A DNA stretch of 64,000 nucleotides, from NCBI RefSeq assembly GCF_036850765.1, contig NC_089495.1, positions 192,775,847 to 192,839,846 of the forward strand, given 5' to 3'. The notes under the pieces are model-generated. The model did not search any database. It worked only from the letters and a program-made list of their open reading frames with translations, and was not told the origin of the DNA. The stretch is from Saccopteryx bilineata (taxonomy: Eukaryota; Chordata; Mammalia; Chiroptera; Emballonuridae). Position 1 is the stretch's first letter; each line of letters begins with the position of its first letter. Below, in pieces: positions 1-11,585 of the stretch. Position numbers and translations under genes: made by a program.

Positions 1-440
1 AAGTCCCGCAAAGGGAGAAAAGGGAACTGGGAGGTTTGTTTGATGCTGACTACAGGATTCTGTGTCTTGTGGCTGGTGGCCAGGACAATATCTGGGGCAC
101 TGGGGTGTCGTCCTCCTGTGCTGCTACTGCGCTCACTGATGGTTCTGCAGACTCACGCCTTCAGTCATTACTTCTCCATCCTATTCCCAAGGGCTTGGCC
201 CTGGGCCCTGTGCCGTGGGTTCGGGCATCTCTCCAGCCTGCAGTGTCACCCATTATCACCGGGACCAGGGCTGGCCTTGTTGCTAGGAATGGCTCTGCCA
301 CAGGGTATGGATAAATGGTCCCCTCTTGTCCCTGCTTTGGGGTGCCGGCCCCACACTGGGTCTTTCCTGTGCCACCTGATAACTTTGGCTCAGTTTTCTG
401 GAACCCTGAGTTTTCTCGATGTGGGTGGACAAATCACTCT

Positions 441-636
441 TTTTTTAAAAAAAAGATTATTTCTTTATTTATTGAGAGAGAGAGAGAGAGAGAGAGAGAA
501 GGAAATGTCGATAGGTTTATCCACTTTTTAATGCACTCATTGGTGGATTCTTGTATGTGCCCTGACTGGGGATCAAACCCACGAACTTGGCATATTGGGG
601 TGATGTTTTAACCAACTGAGCTACCTGGCCTGGGCC
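441..636 (-). mobile_element. VES-like tRNA SINE, antisense
   Basis: From left to right: a T-rich/A-rich end, an AG dinucleotide run (474-500), GATAGGTTTATCC, then a tRNA-like head with GGGGATCAAACCC (degenerate B box) and AACTGAGCTACCTGG (A box side). It is diverged, so older than the type B and C copies. Confidence 0.8.
474..500. repeat. AG microsatellite
   Basis: A dinucleotide run of about 13 units at the tail of a VES-like SINE. Confidence 0.9.
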
Positions 637-1064
637 TAGACAAGTCATTCTTGTAGGAAAATTAAACCCAGCTTATGATTAAACACAATGAGTGCTCAGT
701 GCATGCCAGGATGTGGGCATCAGCCCCAGCACCAGGTTGGTGAGGATTGTGTGAGTTCACGTCGATAAAGCACGCAGTGCAGCATCCAACACGAAGTAGA
801 TTCTCGACGAGCAGCAGCCTTGCACGTGCCGCAGGTCATCCTCTGTATGGTGGTGAGGCTGTCCCTCTGATAAGGCTTGAACTCACTGTCTTTGGCATTA
901 TTCTGGGGCAGTAAATTGGCACAAACATTTTGTCAAAACATGTAGCAGATTTAGCGGAAGCCCCCTGAACGTGATTCCCCTTGGGATCCCAGCCTGAAAA
1001 TAGAGTCCAAGATAAAGTCCCAAGTATAGGGTAGGGGGACCCCACCTACTTTCAGGTACCAAGC

Positions 1065-1345
1065 TGTTCATCAGAGCACCCCCTGTGAGAACATTGGAAA
1101 CAACCTAAGTGTCCCAAAATGGGGAAATGGTGAGGTATACAAGCCACACCCACTTCTCCAGCTGCTGCAAGAGCCGGGAAAAGGTGACGCTCTGAATTAC
1201 GTACAACCCGCGATGCCAGCTCTACCTTCAAAACTGCCCAGGAAAACCACCGAAGGTGACACTTCAAAGTATTAGCAGTCAGTGCTGTTGGAATGTGTGA
1301 CTTCCAGTTTTCTTATTGTGATTTTTGCAATGAAACGCAACTGTA
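1065..1345 (+). mobile_element. L1 fragment, sense
   Basis: GGAAACAACCTAAGTGTCCC, followed by GGGGAAATGGTGAGGTATAC, matches the C-terminal ORF2 region of old L1 elements. It is one of only two sense L1 pieces in the window. Confidence 0.65.
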
Positions 1346-1369
1346 CACATTTAAAGCAGAAGATCAAAC

Positions 1370-1510
1370 CCAGCCAGCGCTACCTCAACTTCAGTGTCGG
1401 TCACAGGCACCTGGAGAGTATATTAGAAATGCAGGGGTCCAGGCCCCTTCCTTCCCACTGAATTGGAGCCTTGGTGTAGCAGGGCCTGGGAATCAGCTCA
1501 GCCTGATCTT
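1370..1510 (+). mobile_element. Possible hAT-Charlie fragment
   Basis: TTAGAAATGCAGGGGTCCAGG, followed by CCACTGAATTGGAGCC and GGCCTGGGAATC, resembles the 3' part of a common mammalian hAT-Charlie element. The match is from memory and partial. Confidence 0.4.
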
Positions 1511-1897
1511 ACCTGTTTGTCAGGATCCTCTCTGTTCTCTTCCTGAGCAGCCTTCCCTGAGTGCCTGTCCGCTCCGGACCTCCCCGGGGTCCTGAGCTTT
1601 TATTATACAAAGGCACAGGTTCCCGGGCTTTGCCCAGACCTCTTGAATCCAATGAGAACTTTCTGGTGTACTTCCTGGGCAAATGTATCTTTTGAAAAGC
1701 TCCCTGGGAAATTTTTATGCCCATCCCACTGACCTTGGGATGGCCCCCACCTGGCTTTTAAAACCAGATTTCTGATGGTGACTTAAATTGTAAAGATCAC
1801 ATGTACTCATGACAGAGAACTGAAATGATGCCCCCTAAATGATGAGAAAGTCAATTCTGTGGTAAGCCTTTTGTTTACCTCCTTGGACATATAAATA

Positions 1898-2440
1898 ATT
1901 TATTGAGCACCTACTATGAACTAGGTGCCAGGGATGTCACTGTGCACAAGGCAGACAAAAGCCTTCACCTTCATCGAGTTTACAACAAAGGTAGACAGTG
2001 AAGATACTAAGTAAGAAAAGTCTATAAGGGTTAGTGGGTGATAATTGCGGTAGACAAAAATGGAGCAAGTTAGAGGCACTGGCTTACTGTGGCAGTTTTA
2101 AGTGGAGCGGTCAGGGTGAGCCTCACTGAGGAGGCGATGTTTGAGCAAATACCCAAATGAGGCAAGGAAATGAATCATGTGGATACCTGGGATAGGTGTT
2201 CCAGGCAGAGGGGACCGCCTGTGCAAAGGCCCTGTGCAGGAGCCTGCTAGGTGTGTTCATGAGACCTCAGAGGGGCCAGTGTGAGAGGAGAGAAGTGGGA
2301 GGGGAGCCGGGGAGGAGTAGGAATGAAGTTGTGTAAGACCTTCACAGCTGCACGCGGTGGGGAGTGTGGTTTTATTCTGGGAGTGGTAGCCTTTGCTGGA
2401 GGCTTTAAGCAGGGAAGCACCACGCACTGGTATCTGACAG
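1898..2440 (-). mobile_element. L2 fragment, antisense
   Basis: TTATTGAGCACCTACTATGA, then GGCAGAGGGGACCGCCTGTG and TTTATTCTGGGAGTGGTAGC, are the reverse complement of L2 from its 3' end inward. Confidence 0.7.
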
Positions 2441-2904
2441 CTGGCGATGTGCAGGGTCCCCTGGCGGTGCCTCATCAACAGTTGTAGAGCCAAAGTTTGT
2501 GGCTGTCCCTGTGCTTGTGATGGGTGGGGGACACCTGTCAAATGCCTGTTTAGGATCCTCCTACGAGTTTTGTCTTATTTAGTGGGGAACACCCTGCTTC
2601 TCCCTCCCCTGACCTTTTTGCTTCAGAACCTCAGAGCAGACTGTCTTCCTGTTCTCGTATCTTCTCAGAAGCTGGGCCGGGGGTGGGGGGGATGCGGGGG
2701 CAACAATGAGAAGGTGAGTGTGGAAGACAGCTTGTCTCTTTGTCAGCAGGCCCCACAGAAACCAGGACTGCGTGGGTGGGGGGACCTGGGTTTTTCTGAA
2801 GTGGAAGGGAAGAGCTGGCTGCCGGAGCCTGGGACGCCCTTGCGTATGCAGCCGCTTGATGAACCTGGTGGATAGGGACAATCCTTTCCATCACTTGGCT
2901 GAAA

Positions 2905-3335
2905 AAATTTTTTTCGGATCATTTTTGTCGCAGCATAATGTCATACAGTAAAGCACACAAGCCTTGAGTGGGCATCTCCGTGGGTTTTTACCTGCACATC
3001 ACCCGTAGGCAAAGGCCTGTGACATTTACTGACCTCAGAGGTCACCTCATGCCCCTTGCCGGTCAGTACTTGGCAAGGAAAGGTAAAGACGTTTGTTTTT
3101 TTCTTGGGTAGAAAAGTAACAATGATGTGTTCTGTCAGCTTTCTGACTTCTGTAGACGTGGCCTTTCCCCAGGAGGCACCGTTTTGTGTCTGACTGTGTT
3201 GGCTCGGGTCATGTTTTCAGGATGCGTCCGTGTCACTGCCAGTGTCACAGTTTTTCTTTTGGTTGCTGAATTGGATTCCATTGTGTGAAGAAACCACAAT
3301 GTGTTCAGCCGTTTTCCTGTGGATGGGCACTGTGA
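2905..3335 (-). mobile_element. Old L1 fragment, antisense
   Basis: ATGTCATACAGTAAAGCACA, TTCCATTGTGTGAAGAAACC and TTTTCCTGTGGATGGGCAC match the reverse complement of an old L1 3' region. Confidence 0.65.
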
Positions 3336-3534
3336 TTTTTAAAAATTTGAGCTTTTATCGTGTTTCTTTCCCTGTGCTAAGCACTTTATTTGACATGTAA
3401 TGTTTCCTTTGATCCTTCAAGAACCCGAGGAGATAGAGGCTCTTATTTATCCGACATTACACATGTAGAAACAGAGGCCCGGAGGCCTTTGTAACTTTCC
3501 CTCTTTTCTTCTCTTCACAAGTGGTTTTTCAGCA

Positions 3535-4000
3535 CCTTCTGTCTGACTCATACTAAGTGCTGTGGATACGGCAGCAAACCAGATACACAGAAGCTCCTCC
3601 CTTCATGGAGCTGGTACTCCATGGAAAGCAGGACAACCAATCAGTGCATAAAACAACATGCAAGCTATGATTTCTGCTTGATAGGGAATTAAAACAAAGA
3701 GAGAGAGAGAGTGACCAGGTGGGGGTTAGGGAAGGCTCCTTCAACCAGGATAGTCAGGGCAGGCTGTCTGAGGAGATGACAGTTGACCTGTCCTGTGCTG
3801 TAGTGATTTATAGGAAAACTCTTCCAGGCTGAGGCAATAGTATGTGCAAAGGCCCTGAGGTGGGAAATACACCTGGCATGTCCTAAGAAAAGGCAGACTA
3901 GCTAGTATGGCTGAAGTGGAGTGAGACAGTTTCGGGGAAATGGTAGCAAAATACAGTGTGGTCTGTGTGTTGGGGTGGGGGTTTCTTTTATCATGATGTC
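3535..4000 (-). mobile_element. L2 fragment, antisense
   Basis: ACTAAGTGCTGTGGATACGG, then TGTGCAAAGGCCCTGAGGTG and AGTATGGCTGAAGTGGAGTG, mark an antisense L2. Confidence 0.68.
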
Positions 4001-4798
4001 CTGACAGATAAAGTAATATCAGTGATGGTAATGTCAGTGGTAGCGTTTCATGAAGCCTTACTCTAGTGTGATGCTGAAGTTGAGGTCTGATATCTGTTTC
4101 ATCTTCTGAGGTAGGCGTTTGAATCTCCACTTACAGAAGAGGAAACTGAGGTTCACACTCCGGTGCCTTTCCCCCGCTGGTAGGTGGGGAACTTGAATCA
4201 GAGCTGCTCCCCACCCTCTTTATTACCTCCCTCTTTGGGTCCCTGGGCCAGGGTTGAATCCCCTAGGGAAGGAGCTGTCGAAAGGCTCACTTGCAAAATC
4301 TCTGGTGACCTGTCACTCTGCGGTGGGGCTGTTTGTTACTAGTCTGGCTGGGAGGTGGGGGATGGGAGTGGTTACAGTGTGTGGGTCTGACCTCCCTAAC
4401 TCCAGAGCTGGGGGACCCTTGGAGACCCCCTGCCTTGACCCCTGTGACTCTCATTACACAGAAGAGGAAACAGAGGATGGAGTGTGAGAGCAGCTCTCCT
4501 AGGCTCACACAGCAGGCCTGTAGCAGGGCTACATTTAGAAGCCAGGTCAGCTGGTTCTGAACAGTGGACACTACGTTGTCTTCATTGTGCAGAGGGGGGA
4601 GCAGAGGCCCAGAGAGGAGGGGCCCATCTCCCAAATCACCCAGCTAGTGTGCATCATTTCTTGTTATACTCATGATCCTGTTTAATTTGGTACTATTAAT
4701 ATTCTTATTTTACAGCTGAGGAAAAGGGTGTTTGTTTGTTTCTCTCTCTCTCTCTTTCTTTCTTTCTTTTTCTATTCATTCTTCAAAAGTGTACTGAG

Positions 4799-4957
4799 GT
4801 CCTAGTTGGGTAGCTCAGTTGGTTAGAGCGTTGTCCCGTCATGCCAACAGTGTGGGCTCGATCCTTGGTCAGAGTGCATGTAAGAATCAGCCAACGACAA
4901 CCTGAATAAGTAGAACAACAAATCGATGCTCCTCTCTCTCTAAAAATCAATAAAAAG
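4799..4957 (+). mobile_element. VES-like tRNA SINE, sense
   Basis: The head TAGCTCAGTTGGTTAGAGCG with GGCTCGATCCTTGG is tRNA-like. The tail AACAAATCGATGCTCC...TAAAAATCAATAAAAA is characteristic of bat VES-type SINEs and is one of the reasons for calling the source a bat. A TC/TTTC microsatellite (4741-4771) precedes it. Confidence 0.88.
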
Positions 4958-5614
4958 GAAGTGTGCTGAATGCCAGGCACCGTGGTGCTAACTGCTGTGC
5001 CTGTGATTATTAATGAAACAATGAATGAAACAGGAATAAATCTTGACTAAGCAAGACCTCTGGGAGCTCTCAATCTGGTAAGAAAGATGACCATGAATAG
5101 ACTAATTCTGTAAAGCAAGGTTAAGCGACAGTGGTGGAGGTACCGTGTCTGTGAAATGGGGATACAGTAGTCACGTCCTCATTTACCTTTGGTGTTGGCA
5201 TACAGTAAGGACTTAATCCATGCTGCAGCTGGTTCCTGTGTCCACACTCCATTGGAAACACAGGCATCCTCTAGTTCAGGTGACTTGGTGTCCTTCATCT
5301 GGTTTTACTAAATGGCTTCTTGCTGTCTCAACTCAGGACATGAATAGAGCTGGGTAGTTCAAGATAGTTTATATTATTATAACTATTAGAATAATTATTG
5401 TTATCAGACCTTCTGTCCTTAATGAATATTTGTTAATAGAGATAATTAAGGCCGAGGAAAGAAGACATTTTACAGCTTACTAATTAATAAGGCTAATAAA
5501 GAATGTGTAAAATATACAGCTATACGCTATACTAATGTCTATTATGTATTCATAATTCTAATGGGATATGACGGAGGTTTATTTTTTCTTTCATGGACAT
5601 GTCTTGAGCTAAGT

Positions 5615-6505
5615 GGTTCTATTAGTTTCCTTTGCTACTGTGGCAACAAATTGCTACAGAGTTGGTTACGTAACACAAATTTATTATCTTAGATTTCTGA
5701 AGGTCAGAGGTCTGAAATGGAACTTGCAGGGCTAAAATGGAGCTGTTGGCAGGGCCCTGTTCTCTCTGGAGGATGTAGGGGAGAATCCATCCACTTGCCT
5801 TTCTGGTTTCCAGAGGCTGCCCACATCCCTTGGCTCCTGGCCCCCTTCCATCTTCAAAGCCTGCTGTAGCCTGTAGAGTCTTTCTCGCTGCATCACCGAC
5901 ACTCTCTCTTCTCTCCCTTCCTCTTTTACCTTTAAGGACCCTTGTGATCACACCTGGCCTACTTGGTTAATTCAGGATCATCTTCCATCTCAAGATCATT
6001 AACTTCATCACATCAGCAAAGTCCCTTTTGCTAGATAAGGTTACATATTCAGCCCTGGCCGGTTGGCTCAGCGGTAGAGCGTTGGCCTAGCGTGCAGAGG
6101 ACCCGGGTTCGATTCCCGGCCAGGGCACACAGGAGAAGTGCCCATTTGCTTCTCCACCCCTCCGCCACGCTTTCCTCTCTGTCTCTCTCTTCCCCTCCCG
6201 CAGCCGAGGCTCCATTGGAGCAAGGATGGCCCGGGTGCTGGGGATGGCTCTGTGGCCTCTGTCTCAGGCGCTAGAGTGGCTCTGGTCGCAACATGGCGGC
6301 GCCCAGGATGGGCAGAGCATCGCCCCATGGTGGGCGTGCCGGGTGGATCCCGGTCGGGCGCATGCGGGAGTCTGTCTGACTGTCTCTCCCTGTTTCCAGC
6401 TTCAGAAAAATGAAAAAAAAAAAAAAAAAAAAAGGTTACATATTCAGAGGTCCAGGGATTAGGATGTGGACGCCTTTGGGGGGTCATTATTCAGCCAACC
6501 ACAGT
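5615..6505 (-). mobile_element. MaLR/MLT1-type LTR, antisense, split by a SINE
   Basis: The left part has TTAGTTTCCTTTGCTACTGT, AACACAAATTTATTATCTTA and CCAGAGGCTGCCCACATCCC. The right part (6448-6505) has GGTCCAGGGATTAGGATGTG and TTATTCAGCCAACCA. This is the reverse complement of a MaLR-class LTR. The type B SINE at 6053-6432 interrupts it. No internal retroviral genes are present. Confidence 0.75.
6053..6432 (+). mobile_element. Full-length ~380-bp tRNA-headed bat SINE (type B)
   Basis: The head has RNA polymerase III boxes: A box TGGCTCAGCGG at 6064-6074 and B box GGTTCGATTCC at 6106-6116. The body runs through GGCTCCATTGGAGCAA and CTCTGGTCGCAAC to a GCTTCAGAAAAATG end and an A tail. It is flanked by a perfect 16-bp target duplication, AAGGTTACATATTCAG, at 6037-6052 and 6432-6447 (one A shared with the tail), so it is a recent insertion. 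It landed inside an antisense MaLR-type LTR. Confidence 0.93.
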
Positions 6506-6845
6506 GAACAAAGGCAGCTGGGGTCTGCCTGCCCCATGACATCCACGTGGGACTCTTCGAAGGTCTCCCTCCCTTCACCTCCTGGGCCTGGAAGGCCAGA
6601 CACTGCGGACCATATGGACAAAAGTGCTTGCCCTTGTGGGGCTTGGGAGAGCTGACTTCAACGAAGTGGCCCCATGGCCAGTGGGGTGTGGGTGGGGAGT
6701 TAGGGAAGCTGAGAGTACAGCAGGTCCTCAAATAACATCATTTTGTTATAATGTTAATGAGATGGCCTAGGAATGTGTTTATATCAATTAGCCTGTGGTG
6801 AAATTGGTTTTGTTATATGTCATTTGTTGCAGTTCCGAGACTGAC

Positions 6846-7010
6846 TAGGTCAGAAGACGTGGCAGGAGGTTAGTGTCTGGACTCTGATGACCTAGAAGTC
6901 AGATCCCAGTTCTGTCTACTTAGCTGTGTGTTCTGAGGCTGGTGCTTCATCCACTGAGAACCTCAGTCTTCTTTTCTGTAAAACGAGGGGTGAGGTTGTC
7001 TGGGATGAGG
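6846..7010 (+). mobile_element. MIR, sense
   Basis: TCAGATCCCAGTTCTGTCTA, TTAGCTGTGTGTTCTGAGGC and TCTTTTCTGTAAAACGAGGG show the MIR core order. Confidence 0.7.
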
Positions 7011-7714
7011 CAGTGGATGAGAAGCAGTAGGAACATAGCCAACATTCCCTAAGTTAAAAACCCCAAACTACTGAGCAGCAAAGACTAGCATTGCTGTCAG
7101 GAGCCTCTTCGTGGGACTGAATTGCCTCCCAGGGGCCTGAACCAGGCCTGGGAAAAATAAACCCGAGGAAATCTCCACGCTGAGACCCCCTGCCTGGCAT
7201 GTTCCCTGAATACCACTATTTTTGCATTCTCTCACTTCTGTGCATTGTTTCCGGCCTCTCCAAACACAATCCTTCACAAGCTAAGGGGGGTAGCTCCCCT
7301 ACCAACCCCAGGAACAATTGTTTGGGGAGATGGAAAAAATAAAAGTTGGGCCAGGAAAAAACAAAACCTCTTGAAAGTCATTGTCTTCAGATGTCAAGTG
7401 TCAGCCCCGTGGAGAGGAGACCACATTCCACCCATTGTTCTGCCGCAGACGGGCACAGGGACCCCAGGACGTCCAGCCACCCCGCCCTGCATCCTGGGGC
7501 CCTGAATGACTTGGTTGGCTTTGTCTGGGATATTCCGGCGGGAAATACCACCCAAAGCGGAGCCTGTTCCCAGCCACCCTGGTTTCGGTCACTTTAGTCT
7601 TTTCCTCGAAGCCACCCGCCCATTCAAACCCCAGGTCAGCCTGTGCTGATGCTGATAATAAAGTTATGACTTATTTTGTACCTACTAACATCCTTTATCT
7701 TAACTCGTGTATGT

Positions 7715-7875
7715 ATATAACAGGTTATTGAGATATAATTCCTATATCATACAATTTATCCACTTAAGTATATAATTTAGTGGTTTTTAGAATTTTCACA
7801 AAGTTGTGCAACTGTTGCCACCTTCCAGTTGAAGAACATTTTCAACAGCCCCAAAAGAAACTCCATACCCATTAG
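7715..7875 (-). mobile_element. Old L1 3' UTR fragment, antisense
   Basis: TTATTGAGATATAATTCCTA, then CACAAAGTTGTGCAACTGTT and CCCCAAAAGAAACTCC, are the antisense 3' UTR of old mammalian L1. Confidence 0.75.
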
Positions 7876-8002
7876 CACCCATTTCATAGGGAAAGAAACA
7901 GATACAGAAGCTGCCGAGGGCCAAACAGCCAGTAACTGACTGAGCCAGGATTTGTACCCAAAATGCTGGCTCTGGAGACATTTTCTTATCGATGCTTTAA
8001 TG

Positions 8003-8195
8003 AAAACTAGGGGAGATTTTGCCCTCCCCCCCGCCATGGGGGACATTGGACAACGTTTGGAGACATTTCTGGTTGTCACAACTGGGGGCTGCTACTGGCA
8101 TCTAGTGTGTAGAGACCCGGGATGCTAACTAACATCCTGCCATGTGTAGGATAGTCCCCACAACAGAGAATTATTTATTCAAATACCAGGTCCCC
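8003..8195 (+). mobile_element. MER5A-like hAT fragment
   Basis: Contains GGAGACATTTCTGGTTGTCA, CAACTGGGGGCTGCTACTGG and CATCTAGTGTGTAGAG, the hallmark order of the MER5A non-autonomous hAT-Charlie family. The termini are decayed. Confidence 0.85.
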
Positions 8196-8351
8196 ACTCC
8201 TGTGATGAGCTCATTCTTCAGGAAAAAAAAAGCTGAGGGACTCACAGGGGTTGGGGAGAAGTTGGGGTTAGACTAGGAAGGATATCATACCACATTATGG
8301 GTATAGGTGACAGTAATGGGGGAAGAGATATTCTGAACATCATAGAGAAGA

Positions 8352-8570
8352 CTCAGCAGGAAAGAGATTTGTGCTGCATTAGTGATGTCTGTCCAGGATG
8401 AAGGTATTAGAAGTGGCAGGTTTCTCAGCAGGAAAGAGATCTGTGCTTTATTAGTGATGTCTGCCCAGGGTGAGGGTATTAGAAGTGGCAGGTTTCTCAG
8501 CAGGAAAGAGATCTGTGCTGCATTAGTGATGTCTGCTCAGGGTGAGGGTATTAGAAGTGGCAGGTTTCTC
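8352..8570. repeat. Minisatellite, three copies of a 72-bp unit
   Basis: Units start CTCAGCAGGAAAGAGAT at 8352, 8424 and 8496 and each carries TTAGTGATGTCTG and GGTATTAGAAGTGGCAGG. Copies differ at only a few sites. Because 72 is a multiple of three, one frame stays open across all three, but this is a by-product of the period. Confidence 0.93.
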
Positions 8571-8786
8571 GTTTGTCAGGCTGCTGTCTGGTACGGGAGT
8601 GACACTCTCAATTGCCCATCAGGCCAGGCTGGAAGATGAGTGTAGGAGCAGGTGGGTGGTAGAAAACAAAGGAGCACCCCATCTGGGTAATGATGAGAAC
8701 TCCCACTCTCCTATAATCTTCAGTAGCCCTGTGGGCATTTGAGACAAGTGATCAGCTTTTTCAGAAGAGGCTGGGAACTGGGATTT

Positions 8787-9153
8787 ATTTTTTTTCATAT
8801 TTTTCCGAAGTTAGAAGCAGAGAGACAGTCAGACAGATTCCCACATGCACCTGACTGGGACCCACTGGCATGCCCACCAGGGGGCAATGCTCTGCATCTG
8901 GGGCATTGCATCATTGCATTTGGAGCCATTCTAGCACCTGAGGCTGAGGCCATGGAGCCATCTTCAGCACCCAGGCCAACTTTGCTCCAATGGAGCCTTG
9001 GCTGCAAGAAGGGAAGTGAGAGAGAAGAGAAGAAGGAGAGGGGGAAGGGTAGAGAAGCAGATGGGCGCTTCCCCTGTGTGCCCTGGCTGAGAACCAAACC
9101 CGGGACTTCCACGCACTAGGCCAACGCTCTACCACTGAGCCAACCAGCCAGGG
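8787..9153 (-). mobile_element. Type B SINE, antisense
   Basis: The reverse complement shows the tRNA-like head (ending GAGCCAACCAGCCAGGG on the + strand) and the same body as the 6053 copy. A perfect 16-bp duplication CTGGGAACTGGGATTT flanks it at 8771-8786 and 9154-9169. It carries a CTCF-like core at 8874-8887. Several body substitutions suggest it is older than the 30006 copy. Confidence 0.92.
8874..8887 (+). promoter_or_regulatory. CTCF-like core motif in SINE, variant
   Basis: CCACCAGGGGGCAA keeps the central CAGGGGGC and has A in place of G at the R position, which the consensus allows. Confidence 0.35.
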
Positions 9154-9660
9154 CTGGGAACTGGGATTTTAATGGGCAATCTGATATTCAGACTTAGGCC
9201 TAAATTTTCTCGAAGTCCACTGTAGGTCAAACTAAACATGCCTTCGGGCCACCAATCTGAGACCCATTAGAGAGAGTCAGAGCCCAATAGCACAAGGTAC
9301 AGCAGAAATCTCTGTGGAAGGAATGGCGGATTGCTGATGAGTGCAGGGAGCTCACAGGCTGGGCCCCCGCCTGTAGAGTGGGGTATGTGTGGGGAAGAGT
9401 GTTGGCTTCCCCTCTGTGGTTCCCCTCCCCTCACTGTTGCATCAAGCCTGTTTACAACAGGTTGTAGCAACTTGGTTTTTACTTCAACTTCCTCCATGGT
9501 GAGGAGTGGGGTGGGACTGGGTGAGAACTTGGCACCCTTTTTAGGGCCTAGAAGCTGGGTAGGGATTGGTAGGGGGAGTGTTTTCCAGACAACTGATTGA
9601 TTAATTAATTAAACATATATATGCTGGGCCCAGTCTTAGGCTCTGGTGATAAGTGACCTA

Positions 9661-10009
9661 GCTGGAAACGGGGAGAGACAGTCAGACAGACTCCCGCATG
9701 TGCCCGACCGGGATCCACCCGGCACGCCCACCAGGGGGTGACGCTCTACCCCTCCGGGGCGTCGCTCTTTTGCAACCAGAGCCATTCTAGCACCTGGGGC
9801 AGAGGCCAAGAAGCCATCCCCAGCGCCTGGGCCATCTTTGCTCCAATGGAGCCTTGGCTGCGGGAGGGGAAGAGAGAGACAGAGAGGAAGGAGGGGGGGA
9901 GGGGTAGAGAAGCAGATGGGCGCTTCTCCTGTGTACCCTGGCCGGGAATCGAACCCGGGACTTCTGCACGCCAGGCCGACGCTCTACCACTGAGCCAACC
10001 AGCCAGGGC
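9661..10009 (-). mobile_element. Type B SINE, antisense, lacking its A tail
   Basis: The element matches the family from the tRNA head at its right end to GGAAACGGGGAGAGACAGTC at its left end, but the tail and terminal TTTTTCTGAAGC part are missing. No flanking duplication is visible. Truncation at the 3' end is unusual for a SINE, so deletion after insertion is likely. It lies about 0.5 kb from another antisense copy. Confidence 0.88.
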
Positions 10010-10614
10010 TAGACAAACATTTTTGTCTTCTTTGAACTGACATCCTGGTGGGAGAGATGAACAATAGACTGATGATTAGACATATGTAATGTTCATAGTG
10101 GCAGATGCTATGAAGAAAACAGGGTAGGAGTAGGGACACATAATTTAGTTAGTATGGTTTTGGAAGGATGAATATGCCTCAGGGTCTTTGCACTGACTTA
10201 CCCTTTACCTAATGTCCTTCCCTCAGATATCTGCACAACTGCTCCCTCACCTTAGTCCCTGAAAGGCTGCTGTCAACTAGTGGTGATCGGCACTTATTCA
10301 GTGCCAACAGTAGCTCCCAATTTGGGGCGAGATGGGTGAGGAAACTGTATTTAGTGTAAATAGCTCACTTGTGATATGGCAGGGCTAGGAGACAGCTCAA
10401 TAGTGTTATAGCTCAGGTACAATACAGCACAGCTGTGAGGTGGCTCTGGGGTGAGGTAGCCAGTGTTTCAGCTTGGCCTCTGTCTGGGACAGAGGTCCAC
10501 TCTGCTCCAGCCTGCTAAGACAGCTCTGCACAGGTCCAGGAAGGGGAACACAGTCTTTAGTGGACTTCCTGAGCCAGAGGGGACTTGACTTATATAATGA
10601 GAAGCTCCTGCCTC

Positions 10615-10750
10615 TGGTTCCTGATTGGTCTGTCCTCATGCATATGAGGACTCCAAATCCTCACAAGTTGATTGGTCCAATAAGGAGTGTCATGATTGGT
10701 CCAAAAAGGAGTGTCTTGATTGGTTGGAATGGAGCCACTCTCATTGGTCA
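10615..10750. promoter_or_regulatory. Cluster of five ATTGGT (inverted CCAAT) boxes
   Basis: ATTGGTC or ATTGGTT occurs near 10623, 10669, 10692, 10716 and 10742, several within a repeated TTGATTGGTCCAA-type unit, and GATGCTAATGAG is nearby. Such spaced CCAAT boxes bind NF-Y in many promoters and LTRs. I see no TATA box or LTR ends, so promoter activity is only inferred. Confidence 0.35.
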
Positions 10751-10844
10751 GTGAAGATGCTAATGAGGCTATAGCTGCAAGGTCTCTTGTCCCGCTTTAT
10801 TTTTCTTCATAGTGCTTATCCCTACCCGCCATTTTATTTTAAAA

Positions 10845-11010
10845 CCTGTTTACAGTCTGTCTTTCCACTGCTCCATGAGGCAGGAATCCAGTCTGATTTG
10901 TTCATTCACTCATGCATTGTTGGCTCCTTGCACAGTGCCTGGCATATAGTGAGTGTGCAGTCAGTGCTGACTAAATGGATGAATGCAGGAATGAATAAAA
11001 CCCCATGGCA
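10845..11010 (+). mobile_element. L2 3' end, sense
   Basis: TTGCACAGTGCCTGGCATAT, AGTGAGTGTGCAGTCAGTGC and TAAATGGATGAATGCAGG are the sense 3' end of L2. Confidence 0.65.
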
Positions 11011-11585
11011 AGGTATTATGTCTTTTATCTTCAGTGCCCACCTTGACTCCTGGTGCACAGCAGCCCCTGGGTAATGCTTATTGGCATGGGTGGTACCTAG
11101 TGACGGCTTTCTCCCCCCAGAATATAATCATAAGCAATTTTTTTTGTTTCCTTCCATAGTCTCCAGCCCTCCTCTCTCAGGCCAGCCCCTGTACCTCTTC
11201 TTCCAGGAAGTCTTTATAGTTATGAAGTTTTTACCTGCATCATCTTGCTTAAACCTACACAACTGCCTCTTTTTTGTTGTTTTTTGGATGAGGAAATAGA
11301 CTCGGAGAAGTTCAGTGACTCACTGAGGTCATGTGGTTGGCACTTGGGGGGAGTGAGGTGCAGAGGTGTGCTGAGGAGGCAGCAGATGGCTTTGTGTGGT
11401 GCTGATGGGGATGTGGCGGCACTCTACAGTTTATAAAGCCTTTCCCCCTCAGCTCACTCCAGGGGACTTGGGAGCAGTTGATAACAGAACTGTTTTTCGG
11501 ATGGAAAAACCAAATAACAATAAGTAAAAATAAGGTAGGATAAATGTTTAAAAGTCCCTGGTTAACATAGAAGGAGGCCTATAGG

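Noticed and set aside
6053..6125. tRNA gene
   Set aside because: Polymerase III boxes are present, but the sequence is the head of a SINE with body, A tail and target duplication, and recurs at many sites.
5615..6505. Endogenous retrovirus with genes
   Set aside because: Only LTR-like sequence is present, and no gag, pol or env reading frame lies next to it.
8352..8570. CRISPR array
   Set aside because: Only three 72-bp units joined head to tail with no spacers, in mammalian DNA.
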